Shown here piece after piece: positions 23,066 to 36,341 of a stretch of 64,000 nt of DNA. Numbering within the stretch: the first letter of the stretch is position 1; every line of letters starts with the position of its first letter. This stretch comes from Gnetum montanum (Eukaryota; Streptophyta; Gnetopsida; Gnetales; Gnetaceae). Position numbers and translations under genes: made by a program. The DNA lies in assembly GCA_015680685.1 (NCBI GenBank), contig MNCI01002813.1, positions 1-64,000 of the forward strand, given 5' to 3'. The notes under the pieces were generated by a model, which was not told the DNA's origin, ran no database searches, and saw only the letters and a list, made by a program, of their open reading frames with translations.

Positions 23066-23849
23066 TTTTGATTGCTGTTTAGGGTGCAGTTTGATTGATT
23101 ATTTTTTTCATTTTACTATTTTTGTCCGCTCACAAGTTGTGGTGAACTCATGACCTGGTTTCATTTGAAATTTATAGGGTTCACAAGTCATGATGTCTTC
23201 ATTGTCAAGTCACAACAAAGATTTTGTGGGGCTCCTAGTGGGAGTTCAGTTGAGAACAAGTCATATTAAGGGTGTATTACAGTTGCAATTGTTGTTTTAG
23301 ATTCTACTTGGACACCAAGGCCAGGGTGAGTGACAACCAGGTTGCAGCCCACTCATGGTGAAGGCCATAACCCCACCACAAATCATGTGTAAGTTGTAAC
23401 TTGGAGAAAAGGGAAGACCATGAGCCACAGTCAAGTCATGATGGTCTAGTAAGGGATCTAATGGATTGTGAAAGATGTACAATGACTAATTCAATTGATA
23501 GGTGCACCCCTGGGCTATGCATTGAGATAAATATATGTCTCTATAGTTGTGGTTGTGTTGTATTTTAGGAAATATGTTGAGAACAAGTTAGACTCCTTCA
23601 CCACAAGTGGTATGTGTGCTTGTTGGGGCTATTATGTGTGTCTTGTTATATGGCATGCATGTTGTATAGGATCATGATGCATAAGTTGTTGTGACCTCAG
23701 GCTTGTTGTATACATGATATCTAGATATGCCTTGCGATGCATTTGGTATATCATAATTCCTATTAAAATAAAGCATAAAGTGGTAGAAGTTAGTCAATGA
23801 GGTTATAGGATCATGTGCATTAATATCATATTGGGGAAAACACTATTAA
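23066..23849. other. No gene seen
   Basis: Non-coding spacer between the broken end of TAT-2 and a LINE fragment. I see no LTR end, RNA gene or long frame. Confidence 0.4.
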
Positions 23850-25060
23850 TATCTTTAGTGTTTATGTATGTCGAATTGATTTGAATCATCATGTTAAGAG
23901 GATCTTTTGGGATTCTTTGGATAGGCTTATGCAACAAATCCCAAAGCATGAAGGTATACTTCATGAACGAGATTTCAATGGGCATATGAGAGCAACAAGA
24001 ATAGGTTATAATCAGGTTCATGAAGGGAAAAAATTTAAAGAGAAACATGAAATAAGGTATTATATACTCAAGTTTTCTTAGACCTATGATCTTGCAGTAG
24101 CTAATACCTATTTCAAGTAAAGAGCTGAATACTTGGTAACTTTTAAGAGTGGTTACAACCTAAAAAAAATAGACTACATCATGGTGAAGAAAATAGATTT
24201 AAGAACTTGTAAGAATTGTATATTCATTCTAGGAAAAATCCTTACAAATAAACATAAATTTATAAAAAGGATCATCACCCTGAGCCACAGTACTCACCTT
24301 GCTAGATGAGGTCTCAGGAGCAACCAAACATAAACTTATTGTCCCAAATTTGGCTTTCAAGAGTTAACCAACACAAATCATAGGAAAGGAGTACCTTGTA
24401 CCTTGAATAAAATGGTAAAATCTTAAAGTCAAAAAAGTATCTTGATTTAAGAATTGATCACTCATAAAAAGATGTAGTTTACACCATTTTTTGTGGACAA
24501 GGCTAGGATAATTATGATGATAATTACTCATAGAAATACCTTGGGATTTGAAATAAAATTCAAATGATAGTTGGATTTAAATGAAAAATTTTATCAAGAG
24601 GATAGAAAATAACATTCTTCATATATGAAAAGGGAATAAATATAGATGATAGTAAAGATCATGGCAAAGAATACAGTGAACAAGACTAAACTTAGTACTT
24701 TTGATATCTATATGAGAAGCTAGAATGTAAGGAAGATAAAGAGATAAGAATTGAAATAAGAAGGGAAATAGTATTGACCATATCAAAGATACCAAGATAG
24801 ATGAACAACAAATTTTTTTTCCTAAAAAGAAAATTTTGGAACAATGTCAAAATCTATTTTTAAGGGCTACTTAATGAAGAATCACCAGAAGAATGAAGTT
24901 GATTGCATTGAAATAAAAATTGGAATATTTGAATATATATATATATACACCTTTGAAGTAAGAAAAGCTCTTACAAAAGTAAATAATAATAAAATAATAA
25001 GCTTATATGGTATTCTCCATAGAGGTTTGGAAATTGATGAAGCCCAAAATTCACCCTTAA
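23850..25060 (+). pseudogene. LINE fragment: endonuclease domain and start of RT
   Basis: Non-LTR retrotransposon remnant. The apurinic-type endonuclease region reads VKRIFWDSLDRLMQQIPKHE and the conserved DFNGH box lies at 23,971-23,985. Further on come VANTYFKxRAEYLVTFKSG and KKIDYIMVKK, matching the end of the endonuclease (the 'craniofacial development protein 2-like' LINE group in plants). Near 24,945 FEVRKALTKVNNNK matches the start of the RT domain. The stretch between is frameshifted. RT proper is missing here. Confidence 0.78.
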
Positions 25061-25539
25061 TACACTGTGCATATGCATATACGTATGTGTAGCTCCTTTT
25101 GTGGTTTTGCAATCAATGCATAGACACATATATGCATACAAATTTTTAAAATATGTCTATAAACATGCAACCTACAACACTAGAAAAGATAAGTTTCATT
25201 AGTTGTTGCTCGAGTCTTGGAGTTGTACCATGTGATTTCTTATCAGATGGCAAGTGCTCACAATGTGTATGTCTTGAATCAATTGATGAAGTCTTTATTT
25301 GAGTGGTTATGCCTACATGTACTCATGTTCAATAATAACGATCCATATTGATTTTTGACACATTGCAAAATTTTGACTTTACTTTAATTTATATTTTATG
25401 TTATGTTTTCCATGTAATTTATTAGTATAATTTCCTACAATGTTTAGTTTTATAATTGCAACAAGCAATGAGATAGCCACAAAACAAGAAGACACCAAGG
25501 TTGTTAAATAAAAATATTGACACATTGGACACATGCATG
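25061..25539. other. No gene seen
   Basis: AT-rich spacer upstream of ATH-4 pol. No feature could be supported. Confidence 0.4.
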
Positions 25540-26863
25540 GAACCAATTGAGAAATTCATCAACTCTTATGTTAAAAAGATGGAAGAACTAGAAGAGCCTA
25601 AGTATAAGCTTTCCTACTCTAGATATATTCAAGAAGAACAGGTGGTTGAGGAAAGCTAAAAATTCCAAAAGATAGTGTGCCTAAAAAAATTAAACTAAAA
25701 AAACTTCCAAAATCATTAGAAAATTTCCCTAGAAAATGGCAATCCTATCATCATTATTGTGCAGCTGACAAAAATAACTAGAAAACAAAGTTGATAGAAA
25801 TAGTGAACAAATAGCTAACAACATCTACTTGGTCCTATGATAAAATATGAAGGCTTTATCCACATATATGCCAACATTGCATATATAAAAATCTAGTAGT
25901 AAAACCTAGAAGGTTGCCTTAATGTAAAATAAAGCCCAAACTAAAAGATGAAATAAAGTAAGAGATGAAAAAATTCCTCAAGGTTAGGTTCCTTTACCTA
26001 GTTGTTTATAGTGAGTGGGTTAGCCAAATCATCATTATAACAAACAAAGTGAGTAAATGGCATATCTACATTGACTTTAGTTTGTTGAATGCTAACATGT
26101 TCAAGGACCATTTCCCTTTATCATACAAGGACCAAGTCATGGACACCATTTCAAAACACAAATACTATAATTTTCTAGATAGATACAATGGTTACAATCA
26201 AATTCAATTAGCTCAAAAAGACTAGCCCAAGACCACCTTCACCAATCCTTGGGGAACATTCATATATAAAAAGATGTCATCTAGGTTGTGCAATGTCTCA
26301 GCTACATTTTAAAATTTAATCCTCAACATCTAAAAAAAGCAAATTGGCAATGGTGTGGAAGTATTTATGGATGAATTCTCCACCTATGGATCAAACATTG
26401 AGAAAGCATTAGATAATTGAATAGGTGCTAAAAAAATGTCTTAAGTCAAATTTTAACTTAAATGGAAATAAAAGTCATCTAATGGTTTAAGAGTGCATTG
26501 TATTGGGGTACAAGATCTCAAAGAAAAGCCTAGAGATAGGCGTAATAAAGATTAGGATAATCCAAGAAATCATGCAAAGGCCTTAGACTATGAAAAATGT
26601 TGGGGCATTTCTTAGGCACATAATGGAGTTGCCAAAAGGGATGCATCATTCATATGGACCAAGTAATATGAAAAATCATTCAAGAAACATTAGTAGAATC
26701 TTAGGGAAATCCTTACACAACTCTATGATCAAAGAAAGGTCCTATTGCATCCACTACATTGGTAGGAAAATAAATGATGCACAACTAAATCACATTACCA
26801 CTAAGAAAGAGCTAATGATGGTGGTGTATGCATTAGATAATTTCAGACACTACACTTGGTTAT
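25540..26863 (+). pseudogene. ATH-4 pol, first part: pre-RT, RT, start of RNase H
   Basis: Athila-like pol remnant on the plus strand. A pre-RT segment (KLKKLPKSLENF) precedes RT with IYIDFSLLNAN, YYNFLDRYNGYNQIQLA and PWGTFIYKKMS. The catalytic box reads FMDEF, with the second Asp replaced by Glu. RNase H starts with TTKKELMMVVYALDNFRHYT and is interrupted at 26,863 by ATH-3. After the GTTAT duplication the same domain continues at 38,188. Numerous stops. Confidence 0.85.
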
Positions 26864-27644
26864 TGATGAGTGGTGAGGTACCCTTACACTCAACCATACA
26901 AATATGAGTGTTACACACACGATTCAGTTGAACTCCAAGGACTAAGTGCTTACACACCTTATGGAACACTTAAAGGTTAATCAATTATTGTCTTCCTAGA
27001 CTTACTTGTATTGTCACAGTTGTATGGTTAAGTAAGTCTGAGGTATGTGATTTTTATTTCTTTTATCTTTTTATCACCTATGTTAAGAGAGGAAGGGGTG
27101 AAGAGACTAAGTAACTAACTTTTAATAACTAAGCTTTAATATTCCTAGCATTGGTATCTATTCCCACTTGCTGTACACACCCTGAACTAGTGCAACACTA
27201 CTGGGATTACCAAACGCTATTCGTTACTAGGTTACCAAGCATAGTACACGTGCTTGAAGTGGTCATATTAAATGCACTTAACTAGGAGTTGAGGGTTGAA
27301 AGAGATTAATTATTTAAGAAAGCATTTAATAATTTAACATTAATTAAATCCTAATTAGCTTAGTCCATACACTACAAGGTTTATCAGAAATTTCATCTTT
27401 ATTTCCATACATAAATGTGTGCTCAAGTAAAATTTTATCAAATAAAGATTTGTTCACTTTGAGACTCCTACTACGGGCACATGGAAATTATTCATCTCTA
27501 GAATGGTAAAACTGCCAAATTTTAGCTAAGGGTCTAGATCTAGATGAGGAAACAATGGAAATCTATCTCTTATTTATAGAATTGGCAATGGGCTACAATA
27601 TCGCATATGCGATATCGTGGCCCATGCAATATCGCATCCCATCA
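26864..27644 (-). repeat. ATH-3 3' LTR
   Basis: A 781-bp LTR that reads, on the plus strand, TGATGAGTGGTGAGGTACCC at the left and ends CGCATCCCATCA. It aligns with the ATH-1 and ATH-2 LTRs. The target duplication GTTAT is on its left and the polypurine tract on its right. Confidence 0.92.
27571..27644 (-). promoter_or_regulatory. ATH-3 3' LTR TATA box and palindromic GATATCG module
   Basis: TATAAATA (minus strand, 27,571-27,578) lies next to ATATCGCATATGCGATAT, a perfect 18-bp palindrome at 27,598-27,615, and a further ATATCG unit at 27,630. Same arrangement as in the other ATH LTRs. Confidence 0.6.
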
Positions 27645-27662
27645 TACCCCCATGACTGAATG
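27645..27662 (-). other. ATH-3 polypurine tract
   Basis: CATTCAGTCATGGGGGTA on the minus strand, directly upstream of the 3' LTR and nearly identical to that of ATH-2. A second copy of its core lies after integrase at 29,546-29,561. Confidence 0.75.
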
Positions 27663-29540
27663 AAAACTCATCCTTGAGTTCCTTACAAAATATTGGGAAG
27701 GTACGGGATTATTAACTTGAAGAAACTAGTGGTAGATGGGGTGACATGTGAATGGATCATCATTACAATACATGACAAAACGGAGTGTTCATAACAATAA
27801 GAGTGAACACTATACATATTTGACATTTAGCCTTATATGATAGTTGGCAGAGAAGAGAAAAGAGAAGGGAGAGAGAAAAGAAGAAAGAAGAAGTCTGTTG
27901 CTGCCAATGCCAAGATTATGCTTTTTGTTGTCCATCCATAAGTGCGCCATTAATCTCATCCCTTGGATAACCACTTTAGCACTAGTCCATTCCAAGTGTT
28001 TTCTCTAAATTCCATCCGTTGATGTATGATTGTCATCTGCACACACAACACAGTCTTATATTAGCAAGGGTAAATGAATCATACTGCAATTGATACCTTG
28101 CTTCAGTTTAAGGTCCATTGGCTGAGTTGTGATATGGTTGATACAGATCTAGAGATATAATACTGGTGACTACTTGAGGTGTAGGGGTTAAGAGACAAAA
28201 TTGAAAATATTTGACCAAGACCCCCATGACTAAGAGCGAACCTCCAATAGCGATAGAATGGGAAAAAAATAAGGAATAAGAAGGATGGAGAAAAATAAAC
28301 AATAGCCACACCAATAAAATGGATGCCAAAGATGGAGATAAACAAAATATATGGTAATTATGAAAATGTTTAAAGAAAAGAAATTAACAAATGCACCAAA
28401 TAGGAATGCCAGTGGATCCTCCCCAAAGTAGGCTCATGCCCTTAATGCCTTGAAAATACCATATTCAAAGAGTCTATAGGCTCTAGGAATGTCATTTGGA
28501 GACAAGAGTTAAAGTCTTAACCACAAGAATTTACTAAGAAGAAAACAATGCATCCACCAAAATATAGACTATTGATACAACTAGCAATGAGGTGATGAAT
28601 AGGGAAAGAAGGATGGAAAGAAGAAAATGGAATGGAATCTCAAGAACAAAGTGGTGTATAGCCCCTTTTGTGTTAATGGTTAATGTGACTTAGTAGATCT
28701 CATTCCAAATCTGGCCTCAAAGAAACCACATTTAGTGACTTCACATTAATACATTCAGCTCATCCATCCACTTGAAGTAACAAGAATGCCTTCACCAAAG
28801 AGCCACTACCATTTTGAAGAAACAAAGGAGGAGAGAGTAGGAAGTGAGAAGGGCCTTAGTTAGAGGAAACATGTTTATTTTAGTTTCATAACCAGTGGTT
28901 GTAGCCCAAGTGATTACTTTGTCTAAGGGAAGTTCTTTGAATCCTCATTTTTTTTCTTTTTGCGTGAGAACCACACCATGCAAAGAATTTTTATTTTTAT
29001 TTTCTCAGCTTCCCAATAATGGGGCAATGTCAGAATGGTAAGAAAAATTAAGAAGAAAACATCCAAGAACCCAAGAGAATGGCTAGCACAAGTGCATCAA
29101 ATCCCCTTGAAGTCACACCCTTTTCAATCCTTGAGTCCTTCCTTAGTTTGAGAAATGCCCAGTCACCGATTCATTGATAGTTCTTATTATTGAGAAAGGG
29201 GCTATATTATTCCAAACCAAGAGAGACTGTAGAGTTTTATGGATGCATGGATGATGTGGAATCATTTCCTATTATATCAAAAGAACCATACCTTAGTATC
29301 AACATCATAACTTAAGGGTAAAAACCAAACATTGGAAATCAATATAATACAGTTCATACCACCATCAGAGCACTTATTAAGTGACAAATCAAATAAAGTA
29401 ATCAAACGCACAAAGAAATGAAAAATTATAAACGATGTTGTAAAAGAAAAATAAGAAAAGTTAAAGAAATTTGTAAAACAAAAATGTGTAAAACAAAAAT
29501 TTAAAAAGAATTGAGGGCCTTAAATGATTAACATAGGTGG
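27663..29540 (-). other. ATH-3 3' non-coding region
   Basis: No gene seen. It matches parts of ATH-2: 28,410-28,430 pairs with 12,010-12,030, and the 150 bp next to the polypurine tract pair with 15,600-15,750. The ATH-2 second ORF has no counterpart here. Confidence 0.6.
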
Positions 29541-31872
29541 CCATCTCCCCCATGACTGAATTGAAAGGGAGAGATTTGAAATAAGGAGCAAGGTCATCCT
29601 CTCTCAGAGGTATTATGTGCACCAGCTGTTCTAAGTTCATGGAAGGGTTTGGTTTGTTGCACATTGATTAATAATCTCTTATCAAGACTTTCAGGTTTGT
29701 ATATGGTCATGGATCCTGAGGGAAAGGTTGTGTGAATGATGTAAGGTCCTTCCCACAATGTTTGAAATTTCATGAGTTGGGGCACATGTGTGGGGTTCCA
29801 GTAACAGGCCTTATCTCCTGGTTGATACTTAACCTTTCAGATTTTTAAGTTATGATGTTGTTTATTATGTGCCTTGTGCAACTCATTTGATGACAAGAAA
29901 ACCAATCGGTTTTCATCTAGCATGTTTAGAGTTTCCAATCTTTGTTTTTGTGCTAGATCAAGGTCAAGGTGGAGGTCACATGCCATGGGTAGTGTACAGA
30001 GATTGGTTTGAATTGGAAGCTTTGGGAGTTTTCCATACACTAACTCATAGGGAGAGTACCTTGTAGGGAGTTTCCAAGTGGAGTAGTATGCCCAGAGAGC
30101 ATCATTCAATTTAGTGCTCCAATCTCGCCTATATTTGCTAATTGTTCTTGTTAATATTCTAGTAATCTCCTGATTAGTAACCTTGGCTTGGCGATTAGCT
30201 TGGGATGATAAGGTGTAGTTAATTTATGTTCAACCCCTAAGTGTTGCATCAATTTTCGAAAGGTTGAACCCATGAAATGCATTCCATTATTCGAGATAAG
30301 TGCACATGGCATACCAAACCTATTTAGGACTTGTTGTTGTACAAATCATGTAGCTGTAGATGATGTACAATTTGTTACAGTAGTGGCTTCAGCCCATTTT
30401 GTTAGATAGTCAATAGCAACAATGATATAAGCTTTTCCATTGGACATTGGTGTAATGGGCCCCATAAAGTCTATTCCCCAAATGTCAAAGGGTTCTAAAG
30501 GTTGAATCCATTGTTGCAGACTCTTCATTCTAGTAGCCATTCCTCCATCACATTGACAATGCTCACAGGATTGGACAAAATAATGGACATTTCAAAATAG
30601 TGTTGGCCAGTAATATCCTGCAAGTAGGATCTTAATAGCCATTCATCTTCTTGCATAGTGACCCCCACAAGGGCCCTCATGAGCATCCTGGAGAACTCTT
30701 AGTTGGTCCACATCGGGCACACACCATCGAACTAAACCATCAGGATAGACTTTGTCAAGTTTTCCTTTGATCTCCATGAAGTACTGGTTTTGTGAAGAAA
30801 CTATTGTTTCTTCCTAAAGTCCAACCCCTGTGGTGTTTGTTGGAAAAGGAGATAGGTGAAAATGCTACTGTACCAATTTGTTCCCATGGGTTGGTTATTC
30901 ACTACACTAGCAAAGAGGGCCTCATTGAGAAAATGATCAGATATGACATATTCATCCTCTTTGTTGTCCCAATGCAACTAAGATAAATAATTTGCAACTA
31001 CATTCTCAGTGCCCTTTCGATCTATCATTGTTAGATTGAACTCTTGTAGGATTACTAGCCAACGTATGATACGAGGGCTAACTATTGGCTTATTCATGAG
31101 GAACCTAATTGCGCTATGATCCATATGAATGTACACTTTGTAGCCTAACACATAGTGCCTAAAATTGTCTAGTGTAAACACTATAGCCATTAATTCATTT
31201 TCTGTAGTTGTATAGTTCAGTTGTGCACCAGCGATACTCTTACTTGCACAATGGATGTAACAAGGGAATTTTTGTTCATCTAACTATGTTAGTACGGCTC
31301 ATAAGGATTAATTGGATGCATCAGTAATTATATGGAATGGTTTGGACCAGTCAGGGGCTTGTAGAATGGGAGTTTCTACAAGCCTTTATTTTAGAGTTTG
31401 GAATGCTCGTTCACATTCCTTGGTCCATTCGAATTATGCATCCTTCTTAGTTAGTTCTACCAATGGTTTAGCAATCTTGGAGAAGTTATGAATGAATATC
31501 TAATAGTAGCTAGTGTGTCCAAGGAATGACCAAATGTCTTTCACATTTTTGGTTGTTGGGTGATTCCTTGGATGATCCTAAATTTCTCTAGGTCTACCTC
31601 TATTCCTGAATGTGAAATTTTATGCCCAAGTACTATGCCCTTTTGGACCATCAAATGGATTTTCTACTAATTGAGCCTTAAATTGGTTTCTACACATCAT
31701 TTTAGCACTTACTCTAGTCGGTCCAGGGCTTGATCAAAGCTTGTCCCATAAGTGGAGAAATCATCCATGAATACTTCTACTCCATTTCCTATCTATTGTT
31801 GGAATATTCTTAGAACTAAATGTTGAAACATAGTAGGGGCATTGCACAAGCCAAATGACATTTGTTTATATG
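29541..31872 (-). pseudogene. ATH-3 pol, C-terminal half: RT end, RNase H, integrase
   Basis: Continues RT directly after SOLO-B (KQMSFGLCNAPTMFQHL) with an intact FMDDF catalytic box near 31,770. RNase H follows (MAIVFTLDNFRHYVLGYKVY, HMDHSAIRFLM, then RWLVILQEFNLTMI) at about 30,978-31,190. Integrase has the first catalytic Asp in FDIWGIDFMGPI near 30,490, then AYIIVAIDYLTKWAEA; the second Asp position reads ALISNNGMHF (Asp to Asn). The integrase C-terminal region includes LVYGKLPKLPIQ and KFQTLWEGPYIIH. Frames are broken by stops and shifts. The internal copy of the polypurine core marks the end. Confidence 0.87.
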
Positions 31873-34832
31873 TGTTGGCACATTTGGCCATTTCATGGAA
31901 TATTAAGACTCATTTTAAATATTATTGTAAGAATGGGGGAGTGTAAGTGTGCTATTTCATACCATTGGTATGGGATCTAGGGGAGACCATAATATTATTG
32001 GTGGAAATAATGATGCACATATGAAAAACAAGGAATAAAGATTTCAAGAGATAATGTGCCAATAATTAATGAATTAACAAGCAAGGAATTCTTCATTATC
32101 AGAAATATGTTTAGGAATTGATCATTTGGGTACTGGAAAAGAATGAAAGAAGGAAACTGGAATTGAAAATTAAAAAATTAAAATCAATACAGTGTATGAA
32201 TAATAAAATGGGAGAATATCAGTGGATGTTTGCTAAAATGATGTTTCAAAATTTTCCCACAAATTTTAAAGGCATGTTCTAGAATGGCCAAGAATTTTGT
32301 CATTGATAATCCACATTTAAATTTATTTCACAAAAAAATGGAAGAAGACTCTGGCAGGCAAACAAAACTGCGGTAGCAACAATCTTCTAAGTAGTACAGT
32401 CCGAAAGGGACAGAAGCTCCTGCACCATGCCAACTACTCACAAATGTAGACACTACACAGACAAAATTCGGGCAAAGTTATGAAGGAATTTTTTTCACAG
32501 AAAAAAAATTCTGAAAATCTTATCAAAATCATGGTCCGTGGCACCACTCCTCTTCGATTTTTTTTGAAGAATCAGCGTAGATTGTGAAATAGCGCACAGG
32601 GCTCAGGGTTTCAATGCAGTACACAGGTTCACAATTTCATTGCAGTGCAGATTCTGACACAGCATGACAACCCAAACCCTTGCTGGAAAGCATGAACATA
32701 GTCTTGGGGTTTCTGTAATGGTTCGTGTAGACAACAAGAAAATTCATGGGAAGGATGGCTGAAAGGAAAGAAACAACAACAATGGCAAAAATAAAGTTTC
32801 AGGCCTAAAACTATTTCCATTCTAGAGACCGGTGCATAAAATCATGCAAGGTTCTAAGAACATATCTGTGTTTCAGCCCACCACCATGACTTCCAATATT
32901 TTGTTGTAGGTGTTTTCCAGCTACGAACTTGCCAAAAAAGCCTTTTTTTTCTCAACGAACGCATTTCAAATTTTTAGGCGGTGAAAAAAATGGCAATCAA
33001 AAATGTCATTCGCCCTGGAAACGGTAATCTAAAATAGCAGCCATGCCCAACGACAATGCATCCGATATCGCATACCAATCCATCGAATGCGGCAACAAAG
33101 ACACAAGGGCATACCAAAACAACCGAATCCGCAAAGCAAGAGATATTTTAACTGATGTTGGAGTTTTAGTTTAATCTATCGCCAAAACTTACCTTTAATT
33201 TAATTATTCCAAGTGCCCGGATGAAGACTTACCTTTAATTTAATTTAATTATTCCAAGTCTTAAAACATTATTAAAAAATTATTTTTCCAACATTATTAT
33301 ATATAAGTTACTACTCATAAAATATTTGCAATATTAATGTTAAAATATTTGTAATATTTGTAATGTTACATTACATAAAATATTTATAATATTATATATA
33401 ATTTATAATATTTACAAATATTAATATTAGCATAAATTCCTCCTAACTTTATGTATAACTTCCTAACTACATAACTTCCTCCTAACTAAATGGGTAAGTT
33501 GTAACCTCCTTACTTGGGAGAAAAGTTAGGTAGGATATAACTACCTTATGAACCTTATAAAAAGACTTCAGGGGAGGAAGGGGAGGATCATCACACTTTT
33601 GGAAAAAAGACATCATACTTTTTGAAGAAGACATTGATACTACACTTTGGAAGGCTACTAGCTAGCACTTGGAGACACACTTTGGATTCTAGGAAGGGCT
33701 TGTAAGAAGAAATTGTGAACGATTGCTTCATGGCTTGCTAAATAAAGGATTTCAACCTCTTTGTCATGGTCCTGTGAGTTATGTTTTATTTTTATTTTGT
33801 TTAAATTGTTTAGCTAGAGGTTTAGATAGTATCATCTTTGGCAAGTAATTTTGGGATTTTTAGATTGCTCTTATCATTCTTGTTGCCCGATATGAAATTT
33901 CTATTAAAATTTTTCCATAGAAGCGCTTGTGTTTAAAAGCCTTAAGAGAATTTTAGTAGTAAATTTTATTATTGTGCAACATATAAGAACCGCTATTTGG
34001 ATCGTTGTAAGAGAGCCTCTACTTGTAGTCATGCCGTTGAATGATTCAATAGTTAAGAGGGTTTAGAAAATATTTGGTATTTTGATGGGACTAGAATAGC
34101 TTCTTTTTATCTTTAAAGTGAATCTCCATGGTATTTGAATCAGAAATTGTCAAGTATTTTGAAGGTTCTATTGAATGCAATTGTTGACATCCATTATCTA
34201 GCCAAAATGGAGTCTCGTACGTGGTAGTTTGCGCAGCAAATTTTTGGTAGCATAGTAGGATTGTCCTGAAAAAATTTCTTTTTTGAGCCTTGGAAGTTTG
34301 AACAATTTGTAGATATTTAATTTTGGATAGCTTTATTAAGAAGTGTTTACTTGTGCCATTTTACCTTGTTTAAATAGTTGAGGTCTACACAAATCTTCTT
34401 TCTTCTCTATCTATTTCCATCGAATCTTGCTCTATTTCTAGTTTTCTTGTGGAACTATCTCTTTCTCTAGGGAAAATTAGAAGTAGATTCATAGATTTGT
34501 GCTCAAATGTTTTTGCAAAATTTTATTTGTTACAAGTAGGTATTATAAGGACCACGTAGACTAGGCAATTGAACAAAATAGGAACTCTCAACAACTCATA
34601 GTACTTGGCAAAGTTGGCTAAACCTCTTTAAGATAAGTCATTTTTAGTTTACACACAACACAATCATTTCATTTTTTCACAACCGCATGCCACAATAGCA
34701 TACACACATACTCACATTAACTACTGAGTTTATTTGGAGGTATCTGGGCCTTGGTGTTGCTAGAGACCAACAAGCACCTAAATCCTGTTCGAGGACACTT
34801 GTTGGCAGTCGCGTCCCAAACGGTCGCCAACA
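31873..34832 (+). mobile_element. SOLO-B, solo LTR inserted in ATH-3 RT
   Basis: A 2,960-bp LTR starting TGTTGGCACATTTGGCC and ending GTCGCCAACA, with perfect ATATG duplications at 31,868-31,872 and 34,833-34,837. Removing it rejoins RT in frame (PWGMFAY to KQMSFGL). It aligns with SOLO-A over its length. There is no internal region and no convincing ORF. Confidence 0.95.
33556..33563 (+). promoter_or_regulatory. TATA box of SOLO-B
   Basis: CCTTATAAAAAGACTTCAGG, in the position shared with SOLO-A and SOLO-C, about 1.7 kb into the LTR. Confidence 0.6.
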
Positions 34833-36341
34833 ATATGCAAACATTCCCCAAGGACTGGTGAATGTTGTTTTTGCTTGATCTTTTGGTGCTATCCATATTT
34901 GGTTATATCCACTATACCCATCCAGGAAACTATAATAGCGATGGCCTACTATAGTGTCCAAGACTTGGTCAACGAATGTCAATGGGAAATTATCCTTGAA
35001 TGTTGTCATGTTTAGCAGCCTAAAATCTATACACACCCTCCATTTGCCTCCCTTCTTAGGTACAATCACCAGAGGGATAAACCATTTACTATCAGCAATG
35101 GGGTATATGAACCCATCCTTAAAGAGCTATTTTATCTCTTCTTTTACTATTTTTTTCAATTTAGGGTTCAATCACCTATGTGGTTTTTTTCAAGGTTTTA
35201 TGGAGGGGTCCATGTAAATCCTATGCTAGCATATCCTAGGGTCTATTACAATTAACTCAAGGTATGACTAGGAAAAGGCTTTTGACTACTTGTTTATCAC
35301 TTTCAACAATCTCTCTTTTTGTGTGGGAACAAATTTTGCATTGATGATTACCAATTTTCCATTTTCAAGGGTCATATACTCCAGACCAGTGGGCAATGCT
35401 TTCAAATCAAGGGGCTCTTGTTTAAATATCTCAGGAATTTCCAAATTTCCCCAGTTGATGTTTTCGAGGCTAAGGTTTGGAAGTTGGCAACGGACTTGCT
35501 CAAGTGTGTTTGTGCTTCCAATGTAAGCACTAGTTATTCCCTCAGTTAATTCCATGCATGTTATCAGATTACTCTCTTGATCAGCCATCAACCATAGGGT
35601 GTCCTCTTGTCATGTGGCTACTACATATAGGAACCTTTGTATATTAATTTCTTGTGCACACCAATCACATGCAGGAAATGCTAAACTTTGCATAACCCAT
35701 GATTTTTGCACGCAATGCCACCTTGTGTCACTGTATGTGATGAATGAAATTTTCTTCTTCTCGATATTTCCAAAAGGGTTCTTCTTGGATATTTCTAGGG
35801 AAAGATCATGGATCCCTAGGCGTGCATTTATAGTGCTTAGCCATGCTCTTCCCATTATTATTGGGAAGTCCCCCTTACCATTGTTTACTTGTATCACTAA
35901 GAAATTATCTAGATATGACCAACCACTCATAGTGGTAATGATATCTTCCACTAGTCCCAAAGGGACAATGATGGACTAGTTGGCCAGCTCAAGTCGAATA
36001 TTACTCTTCCTTAGTGGAGGCAGGTTCTAGGCTTTGTACATCTTCTGTGATATAAAGTTAACTCCAGAAATTGAGTCCAGAAGAGCTTTACATGGCTCAT
36101 TCCTAGTGACTTGGAGGTAGATTAGAGGACTTCTAGGATTAGAGAATTTTCTAGGAAGTTGCCCCACCTCGATCCAGTCAGTGACGATATGTGTTAACAT
36201 AACCATGTGCATTGAGCTCTGTTTTTGGTTTGAAGGAGGTCCCAAAAATTTATTTGGTACATAGGTGTTTAGATGTTCAACCACTTGTGATGGTGAGGGC
36301 TTAGTTGGATTGTTGGTTCTAAAGAGAGGTCTTTTTGGCAT
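34833..36341 (-). pseudogene. ATH-3 pol, N-terminal half: protease and RT start
   Basis: Protease region with the active-site segment ALLDSISGVNFIS (the family has DSG) near 36,060-36,100 and a flap-side motif FPIIMGRAWLSTINARLG near 35,850. A linker with EPLDLKALPTGLEYMTL precedes RT: KWFIP, VIVPKKGGKWRVCIDFRLLN, YYSFLDGYSGYNQIWIAPKD and FTSPWGMFAY, where SOLO-B interrupts. The 34,838-35,069 segment is an open frame; elsewhere stops and shifts occur. Protease would process Gag-Pol; RT copies element RNA. Confidence 0.88.

Noticed and set aside
24936-24950. TA microsatellite in a LINE frame
   Set aside because: Ordinary short AT repeat; no further structure.
35290-35979. Plus-strand frames over the ATH-3 protease/RT linker
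   Set aside because: Antisense to frames with clear protease and pre-RT motifs.
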